DNA from: Prostheceraeus crozeri
Lineage: Eukaryota; Platyhelminthes; Polycladida; Euryleptidae
Length of the DNA: 64,000 nt
Reading direction: 5' to 3'
Assembly: GCA_907163375.1 (NCBI GenBank)
Contig: CAJQUW010007069.1
Coordinates: forward strand, 1 to 64,000
Numbering within the stretch: position 1 is the first letter of the stretch; each line of letters opens with the position of its first letter. The notes under the pieces were generated by a model. That model was not told the origin of the DNA and searched no databases. It saw nothing but the letters and a program-made list of their open reading frames with translations. A program made the translations under genes and the position numbers. Shown piece after piece: positions 10,257 through 20,665 of the stretch.

Positions 10257-11067
10257 CGGTTATACTTTTATAATCCTCTTCATTTAGAATCTTCTTTTCT
10301 AACAGTCTTTTCATTATAGCATGAATTTCATTGAAACTAGAATTATGTCCTTCTTTTATTGCAGATATTAAAATATTTAATCTATTTAGTAATTCTTGTG
10401 GATCATCTGGTAAAAATACAGTTGTTTCAGTTTTCTGTTTTTCAGATAAACCTTTCCCTACTTTAACTCCCGTTGATAATAAATTTTCTAATTGTTTATA
10501 ACGTCTAAGAGATTTTACTGCACCAACTCTGTCTAACATAGCTTTATATTTTATGAGATCTTCTACAGCATAATTATTTAAATCTGCTCCTCTTAAAAGA
10601 TTAACAAAATTTCTATCTAAATTAAAAGGAGATTTATCTGATGAAAAAATTAAACCTCGAAAAGGTTGTGGAAATATTTCTTTTTGTCCGAGATAAAATC
10701 TAGGTATTGTTTTTCCATCTATAAATGAAATAGAATGTTCAAATTGCATAGATTTTGGTAATTTCTTATTAATGTTTGATTCTAGTAATCCATAGTCATC
10801 TAATATAGTTTTGTGCTCTGGATCTGTTATATCAATTTGTTTATCATTATTTGTAAGTTCTTTTTCAAGAGTTTTAAATGGTTTCATAGTTTTTTCAAAA
10901 TCAGTTTTTACTTGTTCGGTTTGCTGCATTTTTTCAAACATATCAGATTGAATACCAGCTTTTATCATTCTATGTTGAAGATGATTTTCTTTCATAATAT
11001 TTCTTTGTTTTATTAACTCTTCTAATTGTTTTATTCTTTTAAAATTATCAGCTCTAATTTTATCCAT
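10246..11067 (-). CDS. Conserved Polinton-type protein of unknown function
   Basis: The 273-residue protein starts MDKIRADNFKRIKQLEEL, a charged N-terminal coiled coil. It then has a globular part with FIDGKTIPRFYLGQKEIFPQ and NLLRGADLNNYAVEDL. It ends with LPDDPQELLNRLNILISAIK and a helical hairpin. A C-terminal block of the form DP-x-EL-x-x-R-L-x-x-L-I is typical of an unannotated gene found next to the ATPase and penton genes in related elements. The start at 11067 follows a TTTTAAAA leader. The order ATPase, penton, this gene on one strand suggests a virion assembly or core role, which is inference. Confidence 0.6.
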   Translation of the reverse strand: MDKIRADNFKRIKQLEELIKQRNIMKENHLQHRMIKAGIQSDMFEKMQQTEQVKTDFEKTMKPFKTLEKELTNNDKQIDITDPEHKTILDDYGLLESNINKKLPKSMQFEHSISFIDGKTIPRFYLGQKEIFPQPFRGLIFSSDKSPFNLDRNFVNLLRGADLNNYAVEDLIKYKAMLDRVGAVKSLRRYKQLENLLSTGVKVGKGLSEKQKTETTVFLPDDPQELLNRLNILISAIKEGHNSSFNEIHAIMKRLLEKKILNEEDYKSITGHL

Positions 11068-11188
11068 TTTTAAAATATAATATTTGAATTTTGTGGTAAC
11101 ATTGGAATACAACAAAAACATTTTACTGAACAAATTATTTTTTTATTGCTTTGTTGTTTGACATCTTTTCGTTTAAAGTTTTCTCGTT

Positions 11189-11797
11189 TTAAGTTTTGTT
11201 TAATAAAGTTTTGTTCAATAAAGTTTTGCTTAAATTTTCGCTTAAAGTTTTTAGCTCTTCTAAAAAAAATTTGTCATTTTCTTCATTAGAAATTTTAGCA
11301 TCACTAGAAATTTTGCCATCCTTTTTATTTTTATCATCAACTTTTTCTGTCTGTGATTGAAATGATATTTGATTTACTTCATTAGCTATTTGATCAAATT
11401 TTTCAATCTCATCTAACGTAATAACATTATCATCACATACTCTCTGAAAGTAGTAATGTAGTTTATCATAGACTTCTTTAATATGTAAATGCTTAGTTTT
11501 TAATGATTTTCGTTTCTTAGTTATTAAAGATTTATCTAACATTGTAACAAGTGAAGTTGCAAAAACACCCGTACCTGTTAAAGCTGTAGCAACTACTGGA
11601 ATTACTAAAACACCTGAAGATATAACAATTGTTAAAGCACCTAAACTTATTGTTAAGAATATGCCAATTCCTTGTGTTACATTCTTAACATTAGTCCATC
11701 TCTTTCTTAATTTTTTATAATGCTCTAATCTTAATAATAATTGAGATTCCTTATCTTTCATATACCTAACTCTATCTTTGTGTTTTTCTTTATTCAT
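11189..11797 (-). CDS. Small membrane protein with coiled-coil flanks
   Basis: The protein has about 200 residues, beginning MNKEKHKDRVRYMKDKESQL. A basic helix leads into a long hydrophobic block of about 45 residues (GIGIFLTISLGALTIVISSG and onwards), enough for two membrane passes. A second basic helix, an acidic tail and a 3' end made of short repeats (KTLLNKT) follow. The start at 11797 is preferred for its A-rich leader; an upstream in-frame TTG start is less likely. It is the last gene before the right end. Possible roles are an internal membrane or entry protein, but no family was recognised. Confidence 0.5.
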   Translation of the reverse strand: MNKEKHKDRVRYMKDKESQLLLRLEHYKKLRKRWTNVKNVTQGIGIFLTISLGALTIVISSGVLVIPVVATALTGTGVFATSLVTMLDKSLITKKRKSLKTKHLHIKEVYDKLHYYFQRVCDDNVITLDEIEKFDQIANEVNQISFQSQTEKVDDKNKKDGKISSDAKISNEENDKFFLEELKTLSENLSKTLLNKTLLNKT

Positions 11798-11829
11798 TTT
11801 TTTCAATGTTAATCTTTTCAATGTCCATT

Positions 11830-12455
11830 AAAGTAGAACTACGTTCATATGATAACGAAGGATATATTCTTGAGGTTCCTTCCATTTCTGAAGTTCCTTC
11901 CATTTTTGTTTCTTCCATTTTTAAAGAAATATTTTTAGTCACATGATATATTTTAAAAACCTGAAAAATGGATAAAATTCATGAATTTGAAATTCTCAAC
12001 TTTTATGATTTTCGGTGACCGGTTTTAGATGACCTTGAACGGTCATGATTTAAGCGAGGGTGAAAATCGAACCGAAGGTTCTAGGGCTTCGCCCGATTGT
12101 AATTCTCAAATTTTGAAATTCTCAACTTTTATAATTTTTTAGTGTCCTAGAACGGTCATGATTTTCAAGGTAAAAATTGTAATTCTCAAATTTGAGATTT
12201 TGAAAAATTTGAAAATTGGGTATTTTTAAAAACGCCCAAATTTGTGAATTTAGGTCTTCATAACCTGAAAAAGGGTTCAAATTCATGAATTTATGTCGTT
12301 TTTAAAAAGTACCATTTTTTTCAAAAATGGTACTTTTTGAATGGACTGAATTCATGTATTTAGGTCTTAAAAACCTGAAAAAGGGTTCAAATTCATGAAT
12401 TTATGTCGTTTTTAAAGATACTATTTTTTTGAATTTTATGGTGGCCTGGAACGGT
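11830..12455. repeat. Right-end repeats of the Polinton-like element
   Basis: The gene-free end is built from repeats. TGAAAAAGGGTTCAAATTCA occurs twice about 110 bp apart (near 12268 and 12379). The core GAACGGTC recurs near 12035, 12149 and 12447. A hairpin (AAAGTACCATTTTTTTC with its complement) lies near 12308. A GC hairpin of the dispersed family lies at 12068-12097. With the left end outside the window, terminal inverted repeats cannot be tested. Confidence 0.55.
12068..12097 (+). repeat. GC-rich hairpin, non-coding copy
   Basis: GAACCGAAGGTTC followed by GGGCTTCGCCC is the best-formed copy of the dispersed unit. It differs by one base from the coding copy at 3038-3067. Confidence 0.85.
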
Positions 12456-12985
12456 CTTTTGCCCATTACTGTTCCGTTCACCTCCATTCCATTCACCACT
12501 TTAACATGATTGTCGACTTCCATCCTCACGAGGTGTCCATACCATCTCAAGCGTGTTGCTCTTGTCTTTTTCGCATGTGCTGGTCACTCCAAGCTCCCTT
12601 CGGATCTGTTCGCTCGTCAGTCTGTTTCTTTACGTAACACCTCTAATCCGTCTCAGCATTTTCATTTCTGTTGTCTCCGGCATCATCGTCTCCTTCTCCC
12701 TCATCTCCCACACCTCCGCTCCATACATTCATTAGCACTGGTCTCACGACTGTCTTGTAGATCTTGACTTTCAGCTTCCTTGGAATCCTCTTGTCCATGA
12801 CTCCGCTCACTTCTCTCCATTTATTCCACGCAGCTTTAACTCTTACCCTCACCGCCAACTCTGATCCTCCTGTTTCACTCAAGGTCACTCCCAGGTATTT
12901 GAAAGCTTCGACTTGCTTTAGCTCTTGTCCGTCCCTGTCGACAATTCTGGCCTTCCATTGGTTTCTGCTGCATACCATTAAATAA
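12456..12985 (-). mobile_element. RTE-like LINE fragment, C-terminal part of reverse transcriptase ORF
   Basis: On the minus strand the frame from about 12978 reads VCSRNQWKARIVDRDGQ, EAFKYLGVTLSETGGSEL, WREVSGVMDKRIPRKLK and KIYKTVVRPVLM. This is the thumb region of RTE-type non-LTR retrotransposons. Farther on, another frame reads LRWYGHLVRMEVDNHV, the conserved end of such ORFs, so frameshifts separate the parts. Both ends are truncated and no catalytic YADD box remains. It lies directly against the Polinton right end. Confidence 0.8.
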
Positions 12986-13679
12986 ATTTAAATTCTTGTT
13001 CACCCAAAAATACCTAAATTGAAAAAAATATCAAAAAAAATGTCGGTGTCTGCCGATGACACATGCGATTGATTCTATCCAAATTCTAGCTCCATGTTTT
13101 CAGAAGACAACTGGTACTCGGGTACTGAGCGAATAAAGACATTGCACAATTACCAAGTCATCCGTCTTCATACTAACAATTATCAATCGGCAAAGATCAA
13201 ATGCACGTCTGCTAGAATTTACATTAGAAATGCGGTTGTCTCAGTTCCAGGTACTCATTGAAAGCAACACCAAGATACCTGACATTTCTGTTAACTCAAT
13301 CAATCGGGCTCTGAAACTCCATAGCGGGCTATAGTTCTCTCTAATCTTTGTACTAAAGAAAATTTCAAATCATCTGTTGATTACTTTTTGCGATGCTAAA
13401 CTGCCTGACTTTCAGATGCCCAAGGAATTCAGATAATTGGGAAAATACTCAAAAATGACTAATTCTTTAAAGTGTCAATTACCATCAAAACTTTTAATAA
13501 GTGGTATTTACACAAAAATAACACTTTAATTTCCAATGCTATATTCGATATTTATGGAATAATCGATGAACATTATCGTAGCTGCATCGTGGTTAACGGA
13601 TATCCCTATATGTCTATCCCCTACCTCCCATACCTATAATTTGATACTGAACGGCAGATTCCATGTATTTATTTCGTTT
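12986..13679. other. No gene seen
   Basis: AT-rich unique-looking sequence without a convincing frame, repeat end or RNA gene. Confidence 0.5.
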
Positions 13680-13858
13680 CCGACTCTGTACTGGGGTAAG
13701 TTACTCTATGTTATTAGTACTAATTTATATTCATTCGCCCTTGACTTCTAGCTACCTTATTATTTGCACGATTCTCCATTAGGGTAGTTGTTTAACTTTG
13801 GTATCTTCCGTTTCCTGGATTCTTCGAATTTTTTACCGTGTCGTGTTTTAATTTGAAA
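13680..13858 (+). repeat. Solitary 3' end of the reverse-transcriptase element at 33167
   Basis: From about 13688 the sequence TTACTCTATGTT, then CACGATTCTCCATTAGGGTA, GTTTAACTTTGG and TTCCGTTTCCTGGATTCTTC parallels 34172-34327, the tail of the reverse-transcriptase element, at high identity. Only the non-coding tail is present, so this is a strongly 5'-truncated or eroded copy. Confidence 0.75.
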
Positions 13859-16665
13859 AAATGTGTGACGCTGGATTATATGACCACTTAGCATCACTTG
13901 GCACATCTTAGTACAGTTCGCATTTATGTTGTTACAACTGCTTGCCTTTGAATGATATTCATCACAACAAATTAAACGCAATGACACATGCTGTATTTGT
14001 CTTAGTGGAGAAGGATCCGAAATTTTGGTTGCTTCTTCAGGAAGAGTAAACTAAGGCTTAGTTTTTGCTTTGTAGAATGTGTCTACTTTAAGATGCCATT
14101 TTCGAGTCACTCAGAGGGTTTATAATGCTATGGAATCTGATTTCATGTCATCAAATTCTGAAACTAAGTGTGCCGCCTAGCTATCTCGGAAAATATCATG
14201 TTGTGATGACTTGAGTGGACTTATTCGAATGCATGTTGCACAAGGAGTGTGAATATGTTGATCATTTAGCAATTAAAGGTGTCATACCGATGTGACAGCT
14301 GTGGCTATATAATTCGTCATAATGTGGCATCATGCTCTTCCAACCCTCGCCACGGTGCTCGGTGTGAACATGCATTTGGACGCGTCGCTTCCAATGTGAA
14401 TGAGCCGTAAAAGTGACAACACTCGAGCCAATTGTAAATGTCTCGAATCTTGATCATGCATTGGCGATGGCTTGACTGGTCAAATAACTCCTTCTTGCTT
14501 CCGGAACTATGGAATGGACTTACAGATGAATGCGCAGAGGAACTTGCATTTTTCAGACTTCAGTTGCAGAAAAAAATAGAGAGACTGGTTATACAGCCCT
14601 GTTTTTGCGTGCCAATGGAAGTGGATGATAATTCACTTTAGTAAGTGACTACAACCACCTGTAAAAGTTGTTTGTTGCAATATTTTGCTTGCTTTCTAAC
14701 AAAACGCTTTATAGCCAGAATTTTAGTGCTACGATGCTTTTCTTACGAACGTACTTTTTCTGTGAATGACCTATTCAATACCACACTAGTTTTGTTGACG
14801 GACCTACAATTGATTCATCAGATTTCGTAATCGCCTCCTCTGCTGGCTTCCTTGATTTGATTTCAAATGATTTTTTGATTAAGTATGCAAATAAGATTCC
14901 TTTTTAGTTTACAATTTCATGAACTTTCACTTCAACGAAAATTAAATTACTTGTAGCTATTTATCAACCAGGCTTGTGAACTAGTAATGGTTGAAATCCA
15001 AGGCCGAAACAGACATCGTGGTGGTTGCACATGTGTGATTGGAAAATTTCAGAATCAGTAGGCTATATGAACTCAGTTCACTTCAATAGTCAAATTGAAA
15101 AGCCTTTCCAATTCAATTTAAGTTTCTAAATAAATCCTCTAAAACTGTTTCTAACTTTGGAATTTACTGGTTCAAAGTTAGAAAGAAAAATAATTGAAGT
15201 TGGTTATAATTGGAGATCTTGAAAAAAGGGACGAGAAAAGAAATCCTTCATGAGCAACAACCGTCACGTTTCCATGTCAAGCACGTGAAGGTAAGGAAAT
15301 GCAGATTATTCTACAAGGAGTCATAAACAGTTTCTTGAAGCATCGGAAACCGATCGGTACATTCAATTAATTTGATCAACTGCAAGAATTAAAATTCTTA
15401 CATGAAAACAGACAACACACCTAAAAGAACAAGCTAAAAAATTCCTCTTGAGACTATTTCCAGACGCCCAGTGAAATCAATCTCGTAATCATAATTGAGA
15501 GCGACCTAGTGAAAATTCCTCGATTTATGTAATTAGAGAATTAGTTGCCTGGATAATGAAGCACTATTGATTCAAGATTTGATGCCTTAAAAATGTTTAA
15601 TTTTGAACTGAAAATTGGATTGTTATAAAGTATTCAGTTTTCAATAATATGTAACACAATATGCGTTGCAATGAAATATCAAGATCTTTCGAGCACAAAT
15701 GTTGGACATGGAAACTAATGGATACACTAAGAATAAATTGATTCAGTGCATCAGGGATCATCGGTCAATTCGTCAACCGGTTGAATAATGCTTGCTTGAT
15801 AAAACTAAAATGAATCTCTTATGCTGTGCATAATTTCTTGATAAATTCAGTGTTTCTATTTCTAATATGCTTTTTCAGCCAATTTTAATTTTCTTAGCAA
15901 TGTGTAGATAACTATTAATTGAAAACTAATTAAATTGCAAACTAAAGCGAAGAATTTCAAAAACAGATTTTACTTAGCCCCTTGACCCATGGACGGCTAG
16001 CGCTGCCACACGGCAACGCTGAAATGATAGAAAACGAATTTTATTCATTTTCAACAAAATCTCTTGATTAAGCTTTTTGCATCAAGTTCTTTTTATGATT
16101 TGACCATATTTATTACTGTGTTCTGTAAATGGAATATTTATATGAAATTCAAAAGCAAAAAATGGCTGCGAGTAGGCGAGTATGATTGATCCTTTTCGTT
16201 CTATATAAATTGTGTATCTATCCTTCTTCACATAAAATTTCCGATTAAAAACAACTAAACATGAAGCAAGGAATTGTTCTGCATTATTGTAATGAATAAT
16301 CAAGAGCCTGCGAAGACGAAGCAGTTATCTATTTGTTCCTTTCGCCAAGTGGCACTACTAGGTTTGTCTGGGTTTTATTATTATTAATCTATCTTGTTTA
16401 ATTAAGAGCAAATTATTACGCATGATAGTTGCTTCATTTTGATTTGGAAAGTTAAAATATCATGTTGAAACATCATAATGCGCTACCTCAACAGCAAAGA
16501 ATATTCTATAGTGTTTATAATTAGATCAATGACGTCTTCGCAGCTGAAATCACTATTGAAAAGCCATTACTATATCAACGCTAGTATAAATTTGCTTTTC
16601 GATTTATGCATAGTTTGAACATGTTTTTCAGCTAGAAATGTTATTTGATAAAGCTTATTTAATAT
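13859..16665. other. No gene seen; unique AT-rich DNA
   Basis: Open frames are short and unlike any family recognised. A short segment near 15978-16060 (CCCATGGACGGC, CACACGGCAACGCTG) resembles one near 20330-20410 in order and content and may be an old repeat. Nothing else is supportable. Confidence 0.5.
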
Positions 16666-16931
16666 CAATAGCAACCGCTTCCAGGCGACCTCGGACAATC
16701 GATCTCATGATTCAATGCCTCCGGCTTTCACGAGGTCGAAATGATATTTCAATGAGCCTTGCTCTTGGCACCACCATGAAAAATGGCTTGCCGGCTGGGA
16801 ATCGAACCCAGTCTTCGAATTGCTAACGCGGCATTAAGATCACCAAGACCAGCGAACCACACCCTCCATGATCATATCAAGAGCAAGTAAAGCTTTCAGC
16901 GCGTATTATGACGTTACCTTCCTGGTTTGTT
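16666..16931 (-). mobile_element. tRNA-derived SINE, full-length copy, minus strand
   Basis: Its reverse complement matches the copy at 17059-17287. Both contain a T-arm-like CTGGGTTCGATTCCCAG, a Pol III B box with a perfect 5 bp stem. This is followed by CCGGCAAGCCA, ending in CCA as in a mature tRNA. A tail of about 130 bp reads CATGGTGGTGCCAAGAGCAA and onwards. This copy keeps the far end (CGACCTCGGACAATCGAT region in reverse) that the plus copy lacks. Confidence 0.75.
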
Positions 16932-17050
16932 CCCAGCCGGCAAGCCATTTTTCATGGTGGTGCCAAGAGTAAGGCGCATTGAAATATCATTTCGATTGAA
17001 AATGAATCATGAGATCGATTGTCCGAGGTCGCCTGGAAGCGGTTGCTATT
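16931..17050 (+). mobile_element. tRNA-derived SINE, 3' part only
   Basis: Starts inside the B box (CCCAGCCGGCAAGCC) and runs through the tail to AAGCGGTTGCTATT, matching the minus-strand copy. It lacks the tRNA head and lies between two fuller copies. Confidence 0.7.
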
Positions 17051-17058
17051 GTTATATA

Positions 17059-17287
17059 AACAAACCAGGAAGGTAACGTCATAATGCGCGCTGAAAGCTT
17101 TACTTGCTCTTGACACGATCATGGAGGGTGTGGTTCGCTGGTCTTGGTGATCTTCATGCCGCGTTAGCAATTCGAAGACTGGGTTCGATTCCCAGCCGGC
17201 AAGCCATTTTTCATGGTGGTGCCAAGAGCAAGGCTCATTGAAATATCATTTCGACCTCGTGAAAGCCGGAGGCATTGAATCATGAGA
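17059..17287 (+). mobile_element. tRNA-derived SINE, head plus part of tail
   Basis: A head of about 120 bp includes a degenerate A-box region (TGGTTCGCTGGTCTTGG) and a clean B box (GGGTTCGATTCCC). The tail follows up to CATGAGA, where similarity to the first copy stops. Confidence 0.75.
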
Positions 17288-17633
17288 CTTATCAAATATG
17301 ATCGTAGAATATCCCTACAAGTAATCATCTAACAAATGTGCCCTATTTAATGTAGAAGAATGGCCACAAATACTACTCTTACTTCTAAGTAAAAAATGCC
17401 GCAAATATGTTGGTAGACGACATATGTTCGCGAGGCTTTTCTCTCATTGCTTTATGAGGCAATGCATACTAGAGGCCCTTTTTATTAAGTAATTCAATTC
17501 TGATTTATGTAAGCAGAAAGATTCCGTCCTGACTTTGTCTGTGCCATAGCTACTACTGATTGGACCGAAGAAAATCTCATGCGGATAAGAGAAGACAAAT
17601 GTTCTCAGATGTTCGTGTCACTAACAAAAACTC
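17288..17633. other. No gene seen
   Basis: Short unique stretch between the SINE cluster and a LINE fragment; no frame or repeat recognised. Confidence 0.5.
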
Positions 17634-18852
17634 ATGACTGGGATTCGCTTCCTTCGTTGCCCTCATTACCTTGGTCTCAAGATCAACTACGCAAAGACCA
17701 AAGTGAAAGTTATTAACATCAGTGATGTAGAAGACCACCTGGAAGCCAGGAACAGTGAAATAGAACTCGTTGATGACCTTAATTATCTCGGTTCGACATT
17801 TTTAACAAGCAACACCGACTTCTTGCAATGTAATGCCATAGCCTGGAGTAACTTTAGGAGACTTGCAAACACAGAATTAGATTGCTAGAAGTGCAAACTG
17901 ATTCAAAACGATGGCACATGCAGGAACTTACAAAGTGGGCAAAAAGAAATTTAATTACCTTGCTGATATAGGAAAAATAGTCGTACGCCGCTTACAGATT
18001 GCTCTAAATTCCTTCAAAATGCTCCGATCGCCACGATTCCTTCAGATTCGAAGAATTCAGGTCATTGCGCAAAAGTTTTCTCGAAAAGTTGGGCCTCATA
18101 TCATTATTAAAAAAGTTAGTAGGCACACGAAAAAACGTTCACAAACTTCTCTGTAGAATTTGACAGCGTCTGTGCCTCTTTGCTGTGTGATCAGGTTGAT
18201 TACAGTCACTGAAACATGGCACAATTTGGGTGCTTAATGTTGAACTGGCTGCTCATTGTTCGATTGCTATGATATCATGTCAGCAAATTATGCCATCTCA
18301 TTAACGTTACGTGTTCCAATGCTTCTTTTCTAGTCAAACAGATGAAAAGACGACCTGCTAATTCTGTGGTTGTAAGTATATGAAAATCAAAAAACATTCC
18401 ACTGCAATTCAAACTGCGACTCCTCGATCTCGGTCCCGGTGTATGGTGCGGAATCATGGATCTTTACGAAAACTCTTTCCGACAAAATCAATGCGTTTGG
18501 AACCAGTTGCTAGCGGATCTAGCCTGGCATCAAGAGGATTGACCGCGTGCGAAACACCATCGTGCTCCAAACAGTGAACCGTCCAGCTTTGATCAACACC
18601 GTCAGCGCAAACAACTCAGGGCGCTCGGACACTGGATGCTCAAAGGAGCCTCAATCACACAGCGCTACGCTCTACAACCTTCACACGGGCGAAATAGGAG
18701 GCAACGGCCAAGATTATCGTACGTCCGATACATGGAGAAGCTGACAGTGGACGACCTCGTGTCGAGGGCGGCCGACCGGGACGGTTGGTGCTCAAATGTG
18801 GTCGGGGGATATGACTCACGTACGTCCTCTCAATTAAGTCCTCTCAGTAAGT
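17634..18852 (+). mobile_element. Decayed LINE, 3' part of reverse transcriptase ORF
   Basis: The first part reads LGLKINYAKTKVKVINIS and ELVDDLNYLGSTFLTSN, the segment after the RT palm in RTE/Jockey-like LINEs. Near 18437 another frame reads VYGAESWIFTKTLSDKINA. From 18636 GRNRRQRPRLSYVRYMEKLT and AADRDGWCSNVVGG give the typical C-terminal tail. The pieces are in order on one strand but carry stops and frame changes, and about 18000-18400 has no recognisable match. It is an old 5'-truncated copy. Confidence 0.75.
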
Positions 18853-20224
18853 AAGCATCTGGCTTCAAATTCATAGATCGGCTTTCCGCAGTAGGTCCGC
18901 AATAGTGAATTCCACAGACCATAGCAGTTACTTATTTACATGTATAAGTACCCATAAATGTGTGCACTAATGAATTAGAACATGTTATTTTGTTAACCAC
19001 ATCAATGCTGCGGAAATTCTAGCCTGATGAGAAAATGGTGTGATTTATAAGCACCGGGCGGAAAATCTATAACGCATTCACTCTGTGATACATTTTCCGG
19101 AAAATGCAGTGGGCAGGAAAATGCAAATCAACACCGGTGTGTTCGCCAGAATAAAATCAAATGTTCGTCGGCAAGGGTTCTCGCGGATTAAAATTGTCTA
19201 GACCAACATATTTGTGTCATCTTTACAAGTTATGCAAAGGAACTGCTTTCTTCTTAGATGCTCTTTTTTCATAGAACTGACGTCTAACTAAGAAGCATGA
19301 TGAAGTACAGATACATTAATTCAATTAGCTTGAAAAATGTATCAGGTGGGACATCGAAAAAATTTCATAATGATTCTTTGCATATCAGTTCTCAATGACA
19401 AAATCTCTTTATTCAATGAATATTTGATCATAATCAATGTCTCATTTAAATTATGTCATCATATCATATCATATCATTAATCTCATCATTGTTGAAATTT
19501 AAATTTTTTTAAATTTGAAAAATTCAAAATTTTGACTGTATTGAGGAACCGCTAAAATATTTTCAAATTTGCTTTCAATTTTGTATTCAACTTACATGCA
19601 CTTTACACTTATCACTTGCTAGATAGATTTCGGAATTATTAACCATTTTTTAAAATTAATTGCTGAAATATCTCCGCTGAGAAGAATTGATCTCAGGTTA
19701 CACAACGCTTGACTTAGTGATGGAATGCATGTGAGAGGAACTAAATGGCATCAGCTTATTAATCTTGGATGGTCGTTCTCTACCAGTAGGTAATTATATG
19801 TAAGCCGACATACAAAAACCGTGTGCAAGTAGTTGACAACAACTTTTACTATGCGGTATTTGCCAAATATGGCGAAAGACAAGAAATGCAGGTGAGTGAC
19901 CTTCGGCTAAGCGCACTATCGGTGAATAAATCTGAATTTCAATGTTGATAATCATTTTGAAGTACGGATTGATGACAAAAGACGCTGTCAAGTAAAACTG
20001 CGCACCTAAAATGCTCGTATAACTGGCTGCCTTCTTTTTGCGATTCCGCATGTTCTTGGTTAAAACATTTGCATCTCTTCTCAAATTGCTGCCAAAGTAT
20101 AATGCTGGCTTTGATTTTCTCATGTCTTGTCAATTTGGCTTGACATTCAATGCTAAGTTGTCTTGGTGAGGAAGCCATCTGACTTGATTACGCAGATTCT
20201 TCAATTGAGGACTTATATCATACT
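18853..20224. other. No gene seen; short (ATCAT)n tract
   Basis: Unique AT-rich DNA. A small ATCAT microsatellite lies near 19459-19480. No frame resembles a known family. Confidence 0.5.
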
Positions 20225-20305
20225 GTCGCCCGACGATAGCTCAGTCGGAAGAGCCAGGGCCTAGAATGCCGGAGGTCGGTGGTTCAAATGCACCAAGACT
20301 GGCAG
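20225..20305 (+). repeat. tRNA-like SINE head
   Basis: TAGCTCAGTCGG is an excellent Pol III A box, and GGTGGTTCAAATGCACC forms a T-arm with a 5 bp stem and B-box-like loop. The segment between does not give a proper anticodon stem, and the acceptor ends do not pair. This is therefore a tRNA-derived repeat or tRNA fossil rather than a working tRNA gene. Confidence 0.6.
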
Positions 20306-20665
20306 TTCATTTTTCGTCTGTTGAATTATCATAAACGCTTACTGTTGCCATGTGGCAACTCGTGCTTTTGAATGCAATTAATGAAATAAACCGGTAGATT
20401 TTGTTCATTTTACGTGCTTTACACTCAAAATTAGTTTCCAAAATTCAAAATAGAATTCAAAATTTCTCGGCGCCAATGGGTTAACACTAAGTATTCTAGT
20501 AATGCTTGTTATAATAAGCTTATGTTGGATTGTTGATGCTATATTTTTAATTTCGAAGAGTTTGTTCAAAATTTAAATTTGCAGTTTTGTCAAACTGTAC
20601 ATTCTTCCAGATCTTTTGTTGTCCTATACGGGAGGTTCATTATTCAATTTTCCACGATGTAAGCA
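20306..20665. other. Probable SINE body, otherwise nothing recognised
   Basis: Follows the tRNA-like head and could be its tail. The sequence GCCATGTGGCAAC at about 20347 is a small palindrome. No gene. Confidence 0.4.

Larger units (their letters stand above)
1..12455. mobile_element. Polinton/adintovirus-like element, broken, cut by left window edge
   Basis: The stretch combines the marker genes of this group: protein-primed family B DNA polymerase, FtsK/A32-type packaging ATPase, hexon-type and penton-type capsid proteins, a fibre-like protein and small virion-like proteins. Its base composition is much more AT-rich than the DNA to its right. The right limit is placed near 12455, where repeats sharing the core GAACGGTC stop and a LINE begins. 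The left end, and any integrase, protease or terminal repeat there, lie outside the window. It is a fossil copy with about five or more breaks. Several genes still have long open frames, so the insertion is probably not very old. Family assignment is confident; the exact right end is inferred. Confidence 0.92.

Noticed and set aside
1268-12097. CRISPR-like or bacterial repeat origin for the hairpins
   Set aside because: Spacing is irregular, units are palindromic and lie inside genes, and there are no cas genes. The surrounding element is eukaryotic virus-like.
12510-12767. Plus-strand Ser/Leu/His-rich frames
   Set aside because: Antisense shadows of the minus-strand RTE-like LINE fragment.
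20225-20305. Functional tRNA gene
   Set aside because: A and B boxes are good, but the acceptor and anticodon stems do not form, so a SINE head is the better call.
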